A program made the translations under genes and the position numbers. From the NCBI GenBank assembly GCA_001516055.1, contig LOEZ01000038.1:1-49870 (forward strand): a DNA stretch of 49,870 nt. The letters are read 5' to 3'. The DNA is from Gracilibacter sp. BRH_c7a. Lineage in GTDB: Bacteria > Bacillota > Desulfitobacteriia > Desulfitobacteriales > Syntrophobotulaceae. Of the stretch, positions 1-6,796 are shown piece after piece; position 1 is the stretch's first letter; each line of letters opens with the position of its first letter. The notes under the pieces were generated by a model. It saw only the letters and a program-made list of their open reading frames with translations. It was not told where the DNA came from and did no database searches.

Positions 1-409
1 CTATTTCAACTCTTTCATCGTAAGTAGTTGCCCGTCCTCTAGTCATGATTGGTATTCCTCCTGTTCCGGAAGGATTTAACTTCTCATAACCATTATACTT
101 CAAAACCCAGTTACGCAACTGGCGAGTTGATTTAATACCATATTTCTTACATATAGCCATGTAGGACCCATCACCAGCCAGATAGTCCATGACAGCAGCA
201 TACTTCAATTCTGCTGAATAGGCAGTATTCTTAGGTGTAGTAAGCAGGCTACTTGGACCTAAGGATTGGTAATTTTGAAGCCACTGATGGATGGTTACAC
301 AGGCAACTCCTAGCTGTCTTGCCAAATGATTAAGCGAATCTTCTCCATGAAGATATTTTTCAATAGCTGCTATCTTTTCTGATCCTGATATTTTTGCTTT
401 ATGAGACAT
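1..409 (-). CDS. IS3-family transposase OrfA-like helix-turn-helix protein (partial, runs off the left edge)
   Basis: The minus strand is open from an ATG at 409 to the window edge, about 136 codons with no stop. The start MSHKAKISGSEKIAAIEKYL follows an AAGGAGGAGC ribosome site. Two successive helix-turn-helix segments are visible: one around DSLNHLARQLGVACVTIHQW and a second around SYMAICKKYGIKSTRQLRNW. This repeated HTH arrangement is usual for the OrfA DNA-binding subunit of IS150-like IS3 elements, which is joined to the DDE catalytic subunit by programmed frameshifting. The OrfB part lies beyond the edge. Whether the element is still active cannot be judged. Confidence 0.75.
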   Translation of the reverse strand, partial: MSHKAKISGSEKIAAIEKYLHGEDSLNHLARQLGVACVTIHQWLQNYQSLGPSSLLTTPKNTAYSAELKYAAVMDYLAGDGSYMAICKKYGIKSTRQLRNWVLKYNGYEKLNPSGTGGIPIMTRGRATTYDERVEI

Positions 410-477
410 AAAAAAGCTCCTCCTTATAATAAACAGTTTTTATTATTTAAACTGTCTACCACAAGGGGAGCATATCA
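1..477 (-). mobile_element. IS3-family insertion sequence, left terminal part
   Basis: The minus strand carries an element whose outer end appears to be at 477. Read on the minus strand it begins TGATATGCTCCCC and runs through a short AT-rich leader into an orfA-type transposase gene. The TG start, the run of Cs and the leader of about 70 bases fit the IS3 group, but the other end, the direct repeat and orfB lie outside the window. The boundary at 477 is inferred from the TG terminus, not from a matching second end. Confidence 0.6.
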
Positions 478-505
478 GTTTGATACTAGTGGCAGGGTTT
501 TTATT

Positions 506-650
506 GTGCACCAGACAGGGCGATTAACTAGGTGGTGAAAGTCCGATTATGTTGATACAATTAGATTGGGAATGGCAGTCTATTACGATAGAAGTAAATT
601 AGCCTATAAGCCTTTCTTACGGGGAATTCAGAGATCAATAAAACGAAGTT
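506..650 (+). mobile_element. Group II intron 5' end, truncated remnant
   Basis: From 506 the sequence GTGCACCAGACAGGGCGATT continues with a GGTGGTGAAAGTCCG segment. This closely follows the 5' end of bacterial group II introns, which start GUGCGCC(C)AGAYAGGGUG and continue into domain I. Some domain-I-like sequence may continue to about 650, but there is no intron-encoded reverse transcriptase and no domain V/VI, because the LysM gene ends at 661. It is best read as a dead 5' fragment left by deletion or incomplete insertion. The right limit is approximate. Confidence 0.55.
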
Positions 651-660
651 TGGACTGATT

Positions 661-1239
661 TTATAAAGAATTCCGGACAACAAGGACTTCATCGGATTTC
701 GCACAGCAACTATTAATGCATGCTACAACAAAAACACGGCCCAGAGTGCCTGGAGGTACCTGCCAAAGAATCTCAGCAACACCAGTAACAGCACTAGGAC
801 AATCAATACCGATGAGGCTGGCAAGTTCACAGGTTTCAGTACCGGTAGGCTCCAGGAAAAAGAAGACTCGGGAAACTGGACGATTGAATGTGGGACGTAC
901 AATTACACGGTCATTAAGCTGGACAGCTCCGCCAACTACGGGTAGCGGTTGGCCATCCTCTGTCAGGAATCTTAGTGTAAGCACACGAAGATCACAAATA
1001 GGTTTGGGTGCCCTGGTTGGGATACATATTACCTGACCTACAAATATAATATCACGGTTTACGATCTGTGGGTTCGCGTCAAGAATCTCCTCAACTGTTA
1101 CTCCGAATTTGCGAGCAATACTGAAGAGTGTATGGGTAGGTCTTACAGAATAAAGTTGACCGTTACATCTTTTGGGTGGTCGCGGGATTTCGTCTCCTTT
1201 GATAGGATGTTTCGCGCGTGTAAACATGTCATTACTCAA
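661..1239 (-). CDS. LysM-domain protein, probable spore coat or cell-wall-associated protein
   Basis: A 192-residue protein with one LysM domain at about residues 29-74 (LYSVRPTHTLFSIARKFGV, then EEILDANPQI and GQVICIP), a peptidoglycan- or chitin-like glycan-binding fold. The C-terminal 110 residues form a beta-rich, Cys-containing domain that I do not recognise. There is no signal peptide, which suits proteins deposited on the forespore from the mother cell as well as other LysM proteins of endospore formers. The TTG at 1239 is chosen because an AAGGAGAGG site lies six bases upstream, whereas the first internal ATG is 18 bases away. The gene stands alone between mobile-element debris. A spore role is inference. 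Confidence 0.7.
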   Translation of the reverse strand: MSNDMFTRAKHPIKGDEIPRPPKRCNGQLYSVRPTHTLFSIARKFGVTVEEILDANPQIVNRDIIFVGQVICIPTRAPKPICDLRVLTLRFLTEDGQPLPVVGGAVQLNDRVIVRPTFNRPVSRVFFFLEPTGTETCELASLIGIDCPSAVTGVAEILWQVPPGTLGRVFVVACINSCCAKSDEVLVVRNSL

Positions 1240-1286
1240 AGATATCCTCTCCTTACAAAAATTGCTAATGTATTATATGTTAAAAA

Positions 1287-1571
1287 TTGAATAAAGGTGA
1301 TTATAATTCTATTGAACATGTTAAATCTCGGTTTAAGTCACCCGAAAGCATATTGAGAAAAGTTTATCGTAAAGAACATGATCTTTCATTGCCCTCGATA
1401 ATAGAAAATGTTAAAGATATTGCTGGGCTTTGTATTAGTTGCTCATTCATCTCTGATATCTATGAATTAAGTGACATATTGCAAAATCAAAAAGATAAAA
1501 AAGTAGTTGAAGTTAAAGACTACCCCCGGGTTGAGCAGACTTTTTTTGCTGCTAGAGCTGTCCCCACATAG
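1287..1571 (+). pseudogene. Fragment of a small alarmone synthetase (RelQ/YjbM/YwaC-like)
   Basis: The open frame encodes the middle of a (p)ppGpp synthetase of the short RelA/SpoT-like class. IEHVKSRFKSPESI, then DIAGLCISCSFISDIYELSD, then VVEVKDY match the substrate-binding core of YjbM/YwaC-type enzymes in order and spacing. The N-terminal 40-50 residues are missing and homology stops at about 1525, before the catalytic G-Y-R-S-x-H segment and the C-terminal half. The last 15 residues are unrelated read-through. The TTG at 1287 is only the first possible codon and has no proper ribosome site. It cannot be a working synthetase. Confidence 0.7.
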
Positions 1572-1645
1572 CCTTTGCTCCAGTCAGGAATGCTGCTGGC
1601 ATCTTTAGTTACGTTAATCCTTTCTGGATTTCTGCAGCAAGAGAG
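1525..1645 (-). pseudogene. Scrap of an S-layer-homology (SLH) domain gene
   Basis: Read on the minus strand, this stretch translates without a stop into a segment containing DASSIPDWSKGYVGTALAAK. That is the central part of an SLH domain (Asp, Ile-Pro-x-Trp, Tyr-Val, then Ala). It begins directly where the alarmone-synthetase fragment loses homology, so the two broken genes abut at a junction near 1525. There is no start, and the reading continues on neither side. It is a relic, perhaps of a gene like the SLH genes at 6797 or 16883. Confidence 0.45.
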
Positions 1646-1793
1646 TATTAAAGGAGGTCAAGTATTAGGGCCATTTTGCTAAAGGCGACTAAGGAAAGTA
1701 ATAGAAAAACAACCCCAGAGAGTGCATAAATTTGTGCGCCATCTATGTATTGAAAGGGTATAAATAGATTGGCAGAAGTATAAAACTAAAAAT

Positions 1794-1816
1794 ATCATAG
1801 AGTGCTATGATTTTTA
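1794..1816 (+). terminator. Terminator-like hairpin upstream of selO
   Basis: ATCATAG, a loop AGTG and CTATGAT form a perfect seven-base stem followed by TTTTTATT. The hairpin covers the in-frame ATG at 1807, which argues that translation of selO starts later, at 1873. Its A-rich left flank could also make it work on the other strand. Confidence 0.5.
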
Positions 1817-1872
1817 TTCTGTGTGGAAGAAAAACTAGGATACAAAAATACAAAAGAAGTAAAGGAGATACG

Positions 1873-3348
1873 ATGACAAGCAGAAAATCAATAATAGAAA
1901 CAGGATGGAATTTAGACAACAGTTATGCCCGTTTACCGAAATCATTTTTTACCAGCCTCAAGCCAATTGCTGTAAGCTCACCTAAGTTGATTATTCTCAA
2001 TTATCAGTTGGCAACATCCCTGGGGTTGAATGTCAAGGCCTTGCAAAGCAAAGATGGCGTAGCGGTGCTTGCTGGTAATCAGATTCCTGAAGGTGGATTA
2101 CCTCTTGCTCAAGCTTATGCGGGGCATCAATTCGGGCATTTTAACATGTTAGGGGACGGCCGGGCTCTGCTGCTTGGCGAGCAGATCACTCCCCTAGGTG
2201 AGCGGGTTGATATTCAGCTTAAGGGTTCAGGTAAAACGCCATACTCCCGCGGGGGCGATGGTCGAGCAACACTTGGATCGATGCTACGAGAATACATTAT
2301 CAGCGAAGCAATACATGCGCTTGGTATTGCAACCACTCGTAGTCTAGCGGTGGTGACTACCGGTGAGTCAGTAATCCGCGAAACCGATCTGTCTGGTGCA
2401 ATTCTGACCCGTGTGGCTAGCAGTCATCTGCGCGTTGGCACCTTTCAATACATTGCAAAATGGGGCACCGTTGAGGAACTCAGGGTACTGGCTGACTATA
2501 CACTAAACCGCCATTTTCCAGACGTGGAAGCTGATGAGAGTTGCTATCTTTCGTTGCTTCAGGAAGTGATCAAGCGTCAGGCCGGGCTGGTTGCAAAATG
2601 GCAGATGGTTGGCTTTATCCATGGGGTGATGAACACCGACAACATGACTATTAGCGGAGAAACCATCGATTATGGCCCGTGTGCCTTTATGGACACTTAT
2701 GATCCGGCAACGGTGTTCAGTTCCATTGACCATCAAGGTCGCTATGCCTATGGCAATCAGCCGCATATTGCCGGTTGGAATCTCGCGCGATTTGCTGAAA
2801 CCCTATTGCCACTACTGCATGTCAATCAGGAGCAGGCTATCAAGCTAGCCCAGGATGCGGTTTCAAATTTTACAGAGTTGTATCACTATAATTGGCTTAC
2901 AGGAATGAGAGCAAAACTAGGAATATTTAACGAAGAGATAGAGGATGAATCTCTGATTAACAGCCTTCTCAAGATGATGCAGAAGTATCATGCGGACTAT
3001 ACCAATACCTTTCGTTCATTGACTTTTGATGCACTAGAGGACACGGTACTAGTTGGTAGCACAGAATTTGCTCAGTGGCATGAGCTGTGGCAGGCGAGAT
3101 TAGGCAGGCAAGAGAAACCGAAAACCTCCTCGCATCAGTTGATGCGGACTTCCAATCCTTCAATAATTCCTCGCAACCATCGGGTAGAAGCAGCATTAGA
3201 AGCCGCAGTAAAACAAGGGGACTACAGCGTGATGGAGCGGTTTTTGGATGTTCTTTCAAACCCCTATGCGCACTCACCTGAGCAAGATGAATACAGCACA
3301 CCTGCAGAGTCATCAACCCATCCTTACCAAACTTTTTGCGGTACCTAA
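1873..3348 (+). CDS. selO: Protein adenylyltransferase SelO (YdiU/UPF0061 family)
   Basis: A 491-residue SelO pseudokinase, close to the usual length of about 480. SelO transfers AMP from ATP to Ser, Thr or Tyr of target proteins in redox stress. Visible family motifs are [20 protein letters not shown] in the nucleotide-binding part, TTGESVIRE, the catalytic-loop-like HGVMNTDN, the metal-binding [10 protein letters not shown] and the C-terminal FCGT. The two cysteines in the last two motifs correspond to the disulfide pair described for E. coli SelO. The ATG at 1873 is chosen because AAAGGAG lies just upstream; the in-frame ATG at 1807 sits in a hairpin. The gene is monocistronic. Its codons look richer in G and C than its neighbours, so it may have been acquired. 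Confidence 0.9.
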   Translation: MTSRKSIIETGWNLDNSYARLPKSFFTSLKPIAVSSPKLIILNYQLATSLGLNVKALQSKDGVAVLAGNQIPEGGLPLAQAYAGHQFGHFNMLGDGRALLLGEQITPLGERVDIQLKGSGKTPYSRGGDGRATLGSMLREYIISEAIHALGIATTRSLAVVTTGESVIRETDLSGAILTRVASSHLRVGTFQYIAKWGTVEELRVLADYTLNRHFPDVEADESCYLSLLQEVIKRQAGLVAKWQMVGFIHGVMNTDNMTISGETIDYGPCAFMDTYDPATVFSSIDHQGRYAYGNQPHIAGWNLARFAETLLPLLHVNQEQAIKLAQDAVSNFTELYHYNWLTGMRAKLGIFNEEIEDESLINSLLKMMQKYHADYTNTFRSLTFDALEDTVLVGSTEFAQWHELWQARLGRQEKPKTSSHQLMRTSNPSIIPRNHRVEAALEAAVKQGDYSVMERFLDVLSNPYAHSPEQDEYSTPAESSTHPYQTFCGT

Positions 3349-3422
3349 TTTATATGTAATGTATATGTAACAACCAAACTATTGGCGGGAAGATGGCATT
3401 AAACTTTTATCATCCATTATGA

Positions 3423-3468
3423 AAACACCCAAGCAGCCAATAAAGAATTTTAGACTGCTTGGGTATAT
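3423..3468 (-). terminator. Terminator downstream of dps (possibly bidirectional)
   Basis: ACCCAAGCAG at 3427-3436 pairs with CTGCTTGGGT at 3455-3464, giving a ten-base stem. On the minus strand it is followed by GTTTTC, which suits termination of dps. On the plus strand the tail is AT-rich (ATATTATTTAT) and could help end selO, with which dps converges. Confidence 0.65.
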
Positions 3469-3507
3469 TATTTATGAGATTCCTGGTAATAGACTATGTT
3501 GACAAAT

Positions 3508-4254
3508 TTACTGTAATTTTGTATTGGGATCCATAGGTCTATCACCTGCTAAGTTATTTTCTGCGGAAATTAAATGCTGCATTCCTCTAACTAATGTATC
3601 ATCTTCGAGTACACTATATAAATGGTATCCAAGATCTTCACGATCCACTAATACCTCTTCAAGAACCTGAACTGTACCAAAATCCTTAAGCTCGTGAGCA
3701 CGGGATATGGTCTGCCTCATCATCTGTTGTAGTTTCAACTCTTGTTCAAGATCGTTTCTAAGGAAATCACGCATAGTATAACGACCTTCAACCTCATGTT
3801 TAATATAAGATAATTCATGCTGAGTAACTGGATGTGCTGTAGGCACAACCCCAAGTCTTGCTACTCTTTCTCCGACCATATCAATATGCTTTTGTGTTTT
3901 ATCAATGTGTTCGTCTAGGAGATGATGCAAGCTTAAAAACGACTCAGCACCCTCTGTTAGCCAATGATGCTTATTATATTGATGAAGAGCAATTGTTAAA
4001 GCACATTGATGATCATCTAACATAAGACCCATTTCTTGACGAACCTCTACGGGAAGAGAGATTCCAGAGCCTACTTTTTTTGCGGTCCTTGGTTGTTGGC
4101 GTAAAATCATAGTATGGTCAGTATTATGACCAGGTATTTTAGCATCAAAGCCGGTTTTAGTAAGGTTAAACTGACCCTGAAAATTGCTCATGTCAGTCAT
4201 TACTTTATTAATATCCATAGTTGGCTTGGTTGCTACTGGCTCCATATTTTCCAT
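3508..4254 (-). CDS. dpsA: Dps-family ferritin-like DNA-protection protein (cyanobacterial DpsA type)
   Basis: A 248-residue Dps/mini-ferritin. The four-helix core begins near residue 85 (QCALTIALHQYNKHHWLTEG) and includes the ferroxidase-type segment LHHLLDEHIDKTQKHIDMVG and a LGVVPTAH turn. Dps proteins form 12-subunit shells that oxidise and store Fe(II) using H2O2. This one is longer than the usual 150-180 residues: an N-terminal extension of about 80 residues and a C-terminal tail match the DpsA branch known from cyanobacteria and some anaerobes. The ATG has AAAGGAG nine bases upstream. A PerR-like palindrome lies between promoter space and ribosome site, in keeping with peroxide control. 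Confidence 0.8.
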   Translation of the reverse strand: MENMEPVATKPTMDINKVMTDMSNFQGQFNLTKTGFDAKIPGHNTDHTMILRQQPRTAKKVGSGISLPVEVRQEMGLMLDDHQCALTIALHQYNKHHWLTEGAESFLSLHHLLDEHIDKTQKHIDMVGERVARLGVVPTAHPVTQHELSYIKHEVEGRYTMRDFLRNDLEQELKLQQMMRQTISRAHELKDFGTVQVLEEVLVDREDLGYHLYSVLEDDTLVRGMQHLISAENNLAGDRPMDPNTKLQ

Positions 4255-4269
4255 TTCAAAATCACTCCT

Positions 4270-4284
4270 TTATTGTAATGATAA
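4270..4284 (-). promoter_or_regulatory. PerR-box-like palindrome upstream of dpsA
   Basis: On the minus strand the 15-mer is TTATCATTACAATAA. It agrees with the PerR consensus TTATAATnATTATAA at 11 of the 14 defined positions and lies 16-30 bases before the dpsA start. Peroxide-responsive PerR represses dps (mrgA) in Bacillus, so placement and identity fit. In an AT-rich genome such a match can also occur by chance. Confidence 0.35.
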
Positions 4285-4477
4285 CTTTATTAATATTATT
4301 TAATTTTGTGCTATATTATATGCATACTGTAAAGGGCTCTACTAAATAAAGAGTTACCCAAGAAATCTAGTAGAATGTATCTTCGATATAAAAGTAAAGG
4401 TTACTATACTACATAATTCTAATAATTGTTTTCCATACTAAAAAGAAAACTTGGTACTAAGCTAAGGAGGACAATTC

Positions 4478-5665
4478 ATGAAGGCAGTAGTCTACCAAAA
4501 GCCCTATGAGATTACTTTACAGAATGTGCCTGATCCAGAAATAAAAGATTCTCGGGAAATGATTGTAAGGGTTACTACAACGTGTATATGTGGTTCTGAT
4601 TTACACCTTTTACATGGACTATACCCTCATATGCCTGGGGGGACGTTAATAGGGCATGAGTTTATGGGTATAGTCGAGGAAACAGGCAAAAATGTAAAAA
4701 AATGGCAAAAGGGTGATAGAGTTTTAGTGCCTTTTCCCATTGCTTGTGGAGAGTGTGAAATGTGCCAAGCCAAATTATGGACACATTGTATTCGCTCAAA
4801 CGATAAAGGTGAAATTGGAGCAGCCTTTGGTCATGGTGAAAGCTATGGCGGTTATGCTGGTGGTCAAGCTGAGTATGTACGGGTACCTTATGCTGATGTT
4901 AGCCCCATACGAATACCGGATAGCCTAAGCGATGAACAAGTCATTTTTTTAACTGATATATTACCAACAGCTTATTGGATTACTGATGTCTGTGGTGTAA
5001 AGCCAGGAGATACAGTCGCAGTTTTTGGATGTGGTCCAGTAGGATTATTGGCTCAGCGATGTGCAGGTTTTAAGGGGGCAGAAAGAGTAATAGCTGTAGA
5101 TCAAATTCCTTACCGATTAGATTATGCAAAAAGGATTAATTCTGGGGTAGAAACCATTAACTTTCAAGAACTTGATCCAGGAGAAGTTATCCAAGAAATG
5201 ACAAAAGGTAGGGGTGCAAATGTGGTAATTGATGCAGTAGGGTTGGAAGCTGAACCTACTAATCCTCTTGTTGCTGCCACCGTATATGCTAAACGAATGG
5301 GAGCTCCCCCATTGCCAGGATTGAGGCCAGAAGATAATCCACCTGTAGCCTCAGTATCAGCTATAAATTGGGAAGTAGAAGCTATTCGACATGGTGGGAC
5401 GCTGGGACTAGCAGGAGCCTATGGGGCTAAAGCACATAGCTTTCCTATTGGAGATATCTTTGCTAAAGGAATCACTATCAAAGGTGGTCAAGCATTAGTT
5501 CAAACCTATCTTAAAGAGTTACTAGGCTATATTCAGAAAGGGAAATTAAGGGCAGATGATATTATTACTCATAGATTGTCCTTAAATGATGCTATGGACG
5601 GTTATCGGAAATTTGGTAGAAGAGAAGACAATTGTGTGAAGGTAATACTTCATCCAAATCATTAA
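4478..5665 (+). CDS. Zinc-dependent medium-chain alcohol dehydrogenase, formaldehyde-dehydrogenase-like
   Basis: A 395-residue MDR-family dehydrogenase. The catalytic zinc ligands are Cys38 (CICGSD), His60 and Glu61 (GHEFMG). The structural zinc lobe is Cys90, Cys93, Cys96 and Cys104 (CGECEMC then C). The Rossmann dinucleotide loop is VFGCGPVGLLAQ near residues 190-200. The long insert GHGESYGGYAGGQAEY and the late AVSAINWEVEA region resemble glutathione-independent formaldehyde dehydrogenases and related alcohol dehydrogenases, which oxidise small alcohols or aldehyde hydrates with NAD(P). It starts at an ATG after AAGGAGG and stands alone, ending at a strong terminator. The exact substrate cannot be read from the sequence. 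Confidence 0.8.
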   Translation: MKAVVYQKPYEITLQNVPDPEIKDSREMIVRVTTTCICGSDLHLLHGLYPHMPGGTLIGHEFMGIVEETGKNVKKWQKGDRVLVPFPIACGECEMCQAKLWTHCIRSNDKGEIGAAFGHGESYGGYAGGQAEYVRVPYADVSPIRIPDSLSDEQVIFLTDILPTAYWITDVCGVKPGDTVAVFGCGPVGLLAQRCAGFKGAERVIAVDQIPYRLDYAKRINSGVETINFQELDPGEVIQEMTKGRGANVVIDAVGLEAEPTNPLVAATVYAKRMGAPPLPGLRPEDNPPVASVSAINWEVEAIRHGGTLGLAGAYGAKAHSFPIGDIFAKGITIKGGQALVQTYLKELLGYIQKGKLRADDIITHRLSLNDAMDGYRKFGRREDNCVKVILHPNH

Positions 5666-5728
5666 ATGGATGATTAAAAATGAGATTGCAGATATTGATT
5701 AAGAATAGATAAGATTATTCCTTTACAC

Positions 5729-5757
5729 CTGAGGTCTAATTAGGTCTCAGTTTTTTT
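5729..5757 (+). terminator. Rho-independent terminator of the alcohol dehydrogenase gene
   Basis: CTGAGGTCT, loop AATT and AGGTCTCAG form a nine-base stem with two G-U pairs, followed by seven Ts. Confidence 0.85.
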
Positions 5758-5940
5758 ATGTGTGATTTATGGTAAATATGTATGTAGATAATGTTTGTGT
5801 GATACAGGAAGAATAAGGAAAAAATTAATATCAAATAAGAGACGTCTATTGTATAATGTAATTATATATAGTTAACTAAGACTGCTATAGGGAAATGGAC
5901 TGCCTGGAATTGTAAGAAACTGAAGGAAGGGGAATAAAAC

Positions 5941-6123
5941 ATGAGCAGAGAAATTCATGGAAGTGGTCCTGCAAGCGCTGTTTATGGTTTGGGTTTCATT
6001 GGAGCAGTAATCTATTTTATTTTTCAGGCTACCAGCTTTTGGATGGGTGTGCTAGGGTTCTTGAAAGCAATAGTATGGCCAGCCTTTCTGGTTTATGAGT
6101 TATTTAAATATTTAGGAATTTGA
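5941..6123 (+). CDS. Small conserved-looking membrane protein, function unknown
   Basis: A 60-residue protein starting MSREIHGSGPASAVYGLG, with two hydrophobic segments at about 15-30 and 33-55 separated by a short turn, so probably a two-pass or hairpin membrane protein. A good GGAAGGGGAA ribosome site precedes the ATG. The charged N-terminus followed by glycine-rich hydrophobic sequence recalls short membrane proteins common in Clostridia, but I know no function. The gene is monocistronic and bounded by its own terminator. Confidence 0.6.
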   Translation: MSREIHGSGPASAVYGLGFIGAVIYFIFQATSFWMGVLGFLKAIVWPAFLVYELFKYLGI

Positions 6124-6283
6124 CAGGTGTACAGGTGACAAAAATTTCCACCTTACCCCGATTTCGATTATTAACATTTATTTATGCCAAAATATAAAAT
6201 TTATCTCTGATTTAAGTAATTATAATGAAATTCTGAGAGATAATCTATGGGAGAATTAGTATATTATTAACCAAATCAAAAAA

Positions 6284-6310
6284 CTGAGGCCAATTCGGTC
6301 TCAGTTATTT
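6284..6310. terminator. Bidirectional terminator
   Basis: CTGAGGCC, loop AATTC, GGTCTCAG gives an eight-base stem with one G-U pair. On the plus strand TTATTTATTTTT follows, ending the small membrane-protein gene. On the minus strand TTTTTTGATT follows, placed right after the possible 28-residue reading frame. Confidence 0.75.
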
Positions 6311-6391
6311 ATTTTTATACCATGCTAATTTTACGAGCAGTCCATCAGATTTTAAAACGTAACATTTGTGTTTTGCAGTTCTATCACCCAT
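6305..6391 (-). CDS. Possible 28-residue small protein
   Basis: On the minus strand an ATG at 6391 follows AAAAAAGGAGCGTGAAC, an excellent ribosome site with ideal spacing. The frame encodes MGDRTAKHKCYVLKSDGLLV plus LAWYKNK-type residues before TAA, and a T-run terminator follows at once. Site, short frame and terminator together suggest a real small gene. I recognise no family. It lies just downstream of the structured repeat at 6482-6680. Confidence 0.35.
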   Translation of the reverse strand: MGDRTAKHKCYVLKSDGLLVKLAWYKNK

Positions 6392-6481
6392 GTTCACGCT
6401 CCTTTTTTGATGTTTTACACCATATTAATGCTATTTCGTAGCTAAATAAACAAAATTAGACAATATTTAAGTAAAATAATA

Positions 6482-6680
6482 TAAACAGGATTCTTAACTT
6501 CAGGTGGAGTTTTCCCACAGGATTAGTTCAACTACAGTTCAGGAAAAAACATCTGAACTAAGTTTTACTGAATTACTCCACCAGTACAGAGCCGCCAGTA
6601 GTTCTAGCATTGTGATTTTTGCAATGCGTAGAAATACCAGTGCAAGGCTAGAAGCTGGGAGTCTTGGAGTGAAACTTGTC
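6482..6680 (-). repeat. Structured repeat, copy A (IS200/IS605 right-end or guide-RNA-like)
   Basis: This stretch shares several blocks with the inverted copy at 45300-45558: the terminal TAAACAGGATTCTT, then TTCAGGTGGAGTTTT, and a 54-base hairpin unit at 6591-6644. The outer stem pairs AAGTTTTACT (6560-6569) with AGTGAAACTT, and ACTCC with GGAGT, around an internal loop containing GTCTTGG. Bases in the stem differ from copy B while pairing is kept, so the structure itself seems selected. A frame open at 6504-6695 is a by-product. The rest of the 6124-6796 gap, apart from the terminator and the small frame, shows nothing clear. Confidence 0.55.
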
Positions 6681-6796
6681 AACTTGTTGATATAGCTGAA
6701 CCCATGCAAGGCTAGCGGTGATGGTCCTCGGATAAATAATTTAAAATATATTTAGTAGCTTGAAAATTAACTAATGCACATTTAAGGGAGGTTAAC

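Noticed and set aside
1807-1872. Upstream start of selO at the in-frame ATG at 1807
   Set aside because: The codon sits in a terminator-like hairpin and the extra residues are not family-like; the ATG at 1873 has a proper ribosome site.
4340-4400. Possible riboswitch in the leader of the alcohol dehydrogenase gene (TCTACTA...TAGTAGA)
   Set aside because: Only a seven-base inverted repeat is visible, with no further conserved structure.
6504-6695. Open reading frame of 63 codons between the small membrane protein and the first SLH gene
   Set aside because: It lies wholly inside the structured repeat copy A, has no ribosome site and low-complexity residues; the repeat explains it.
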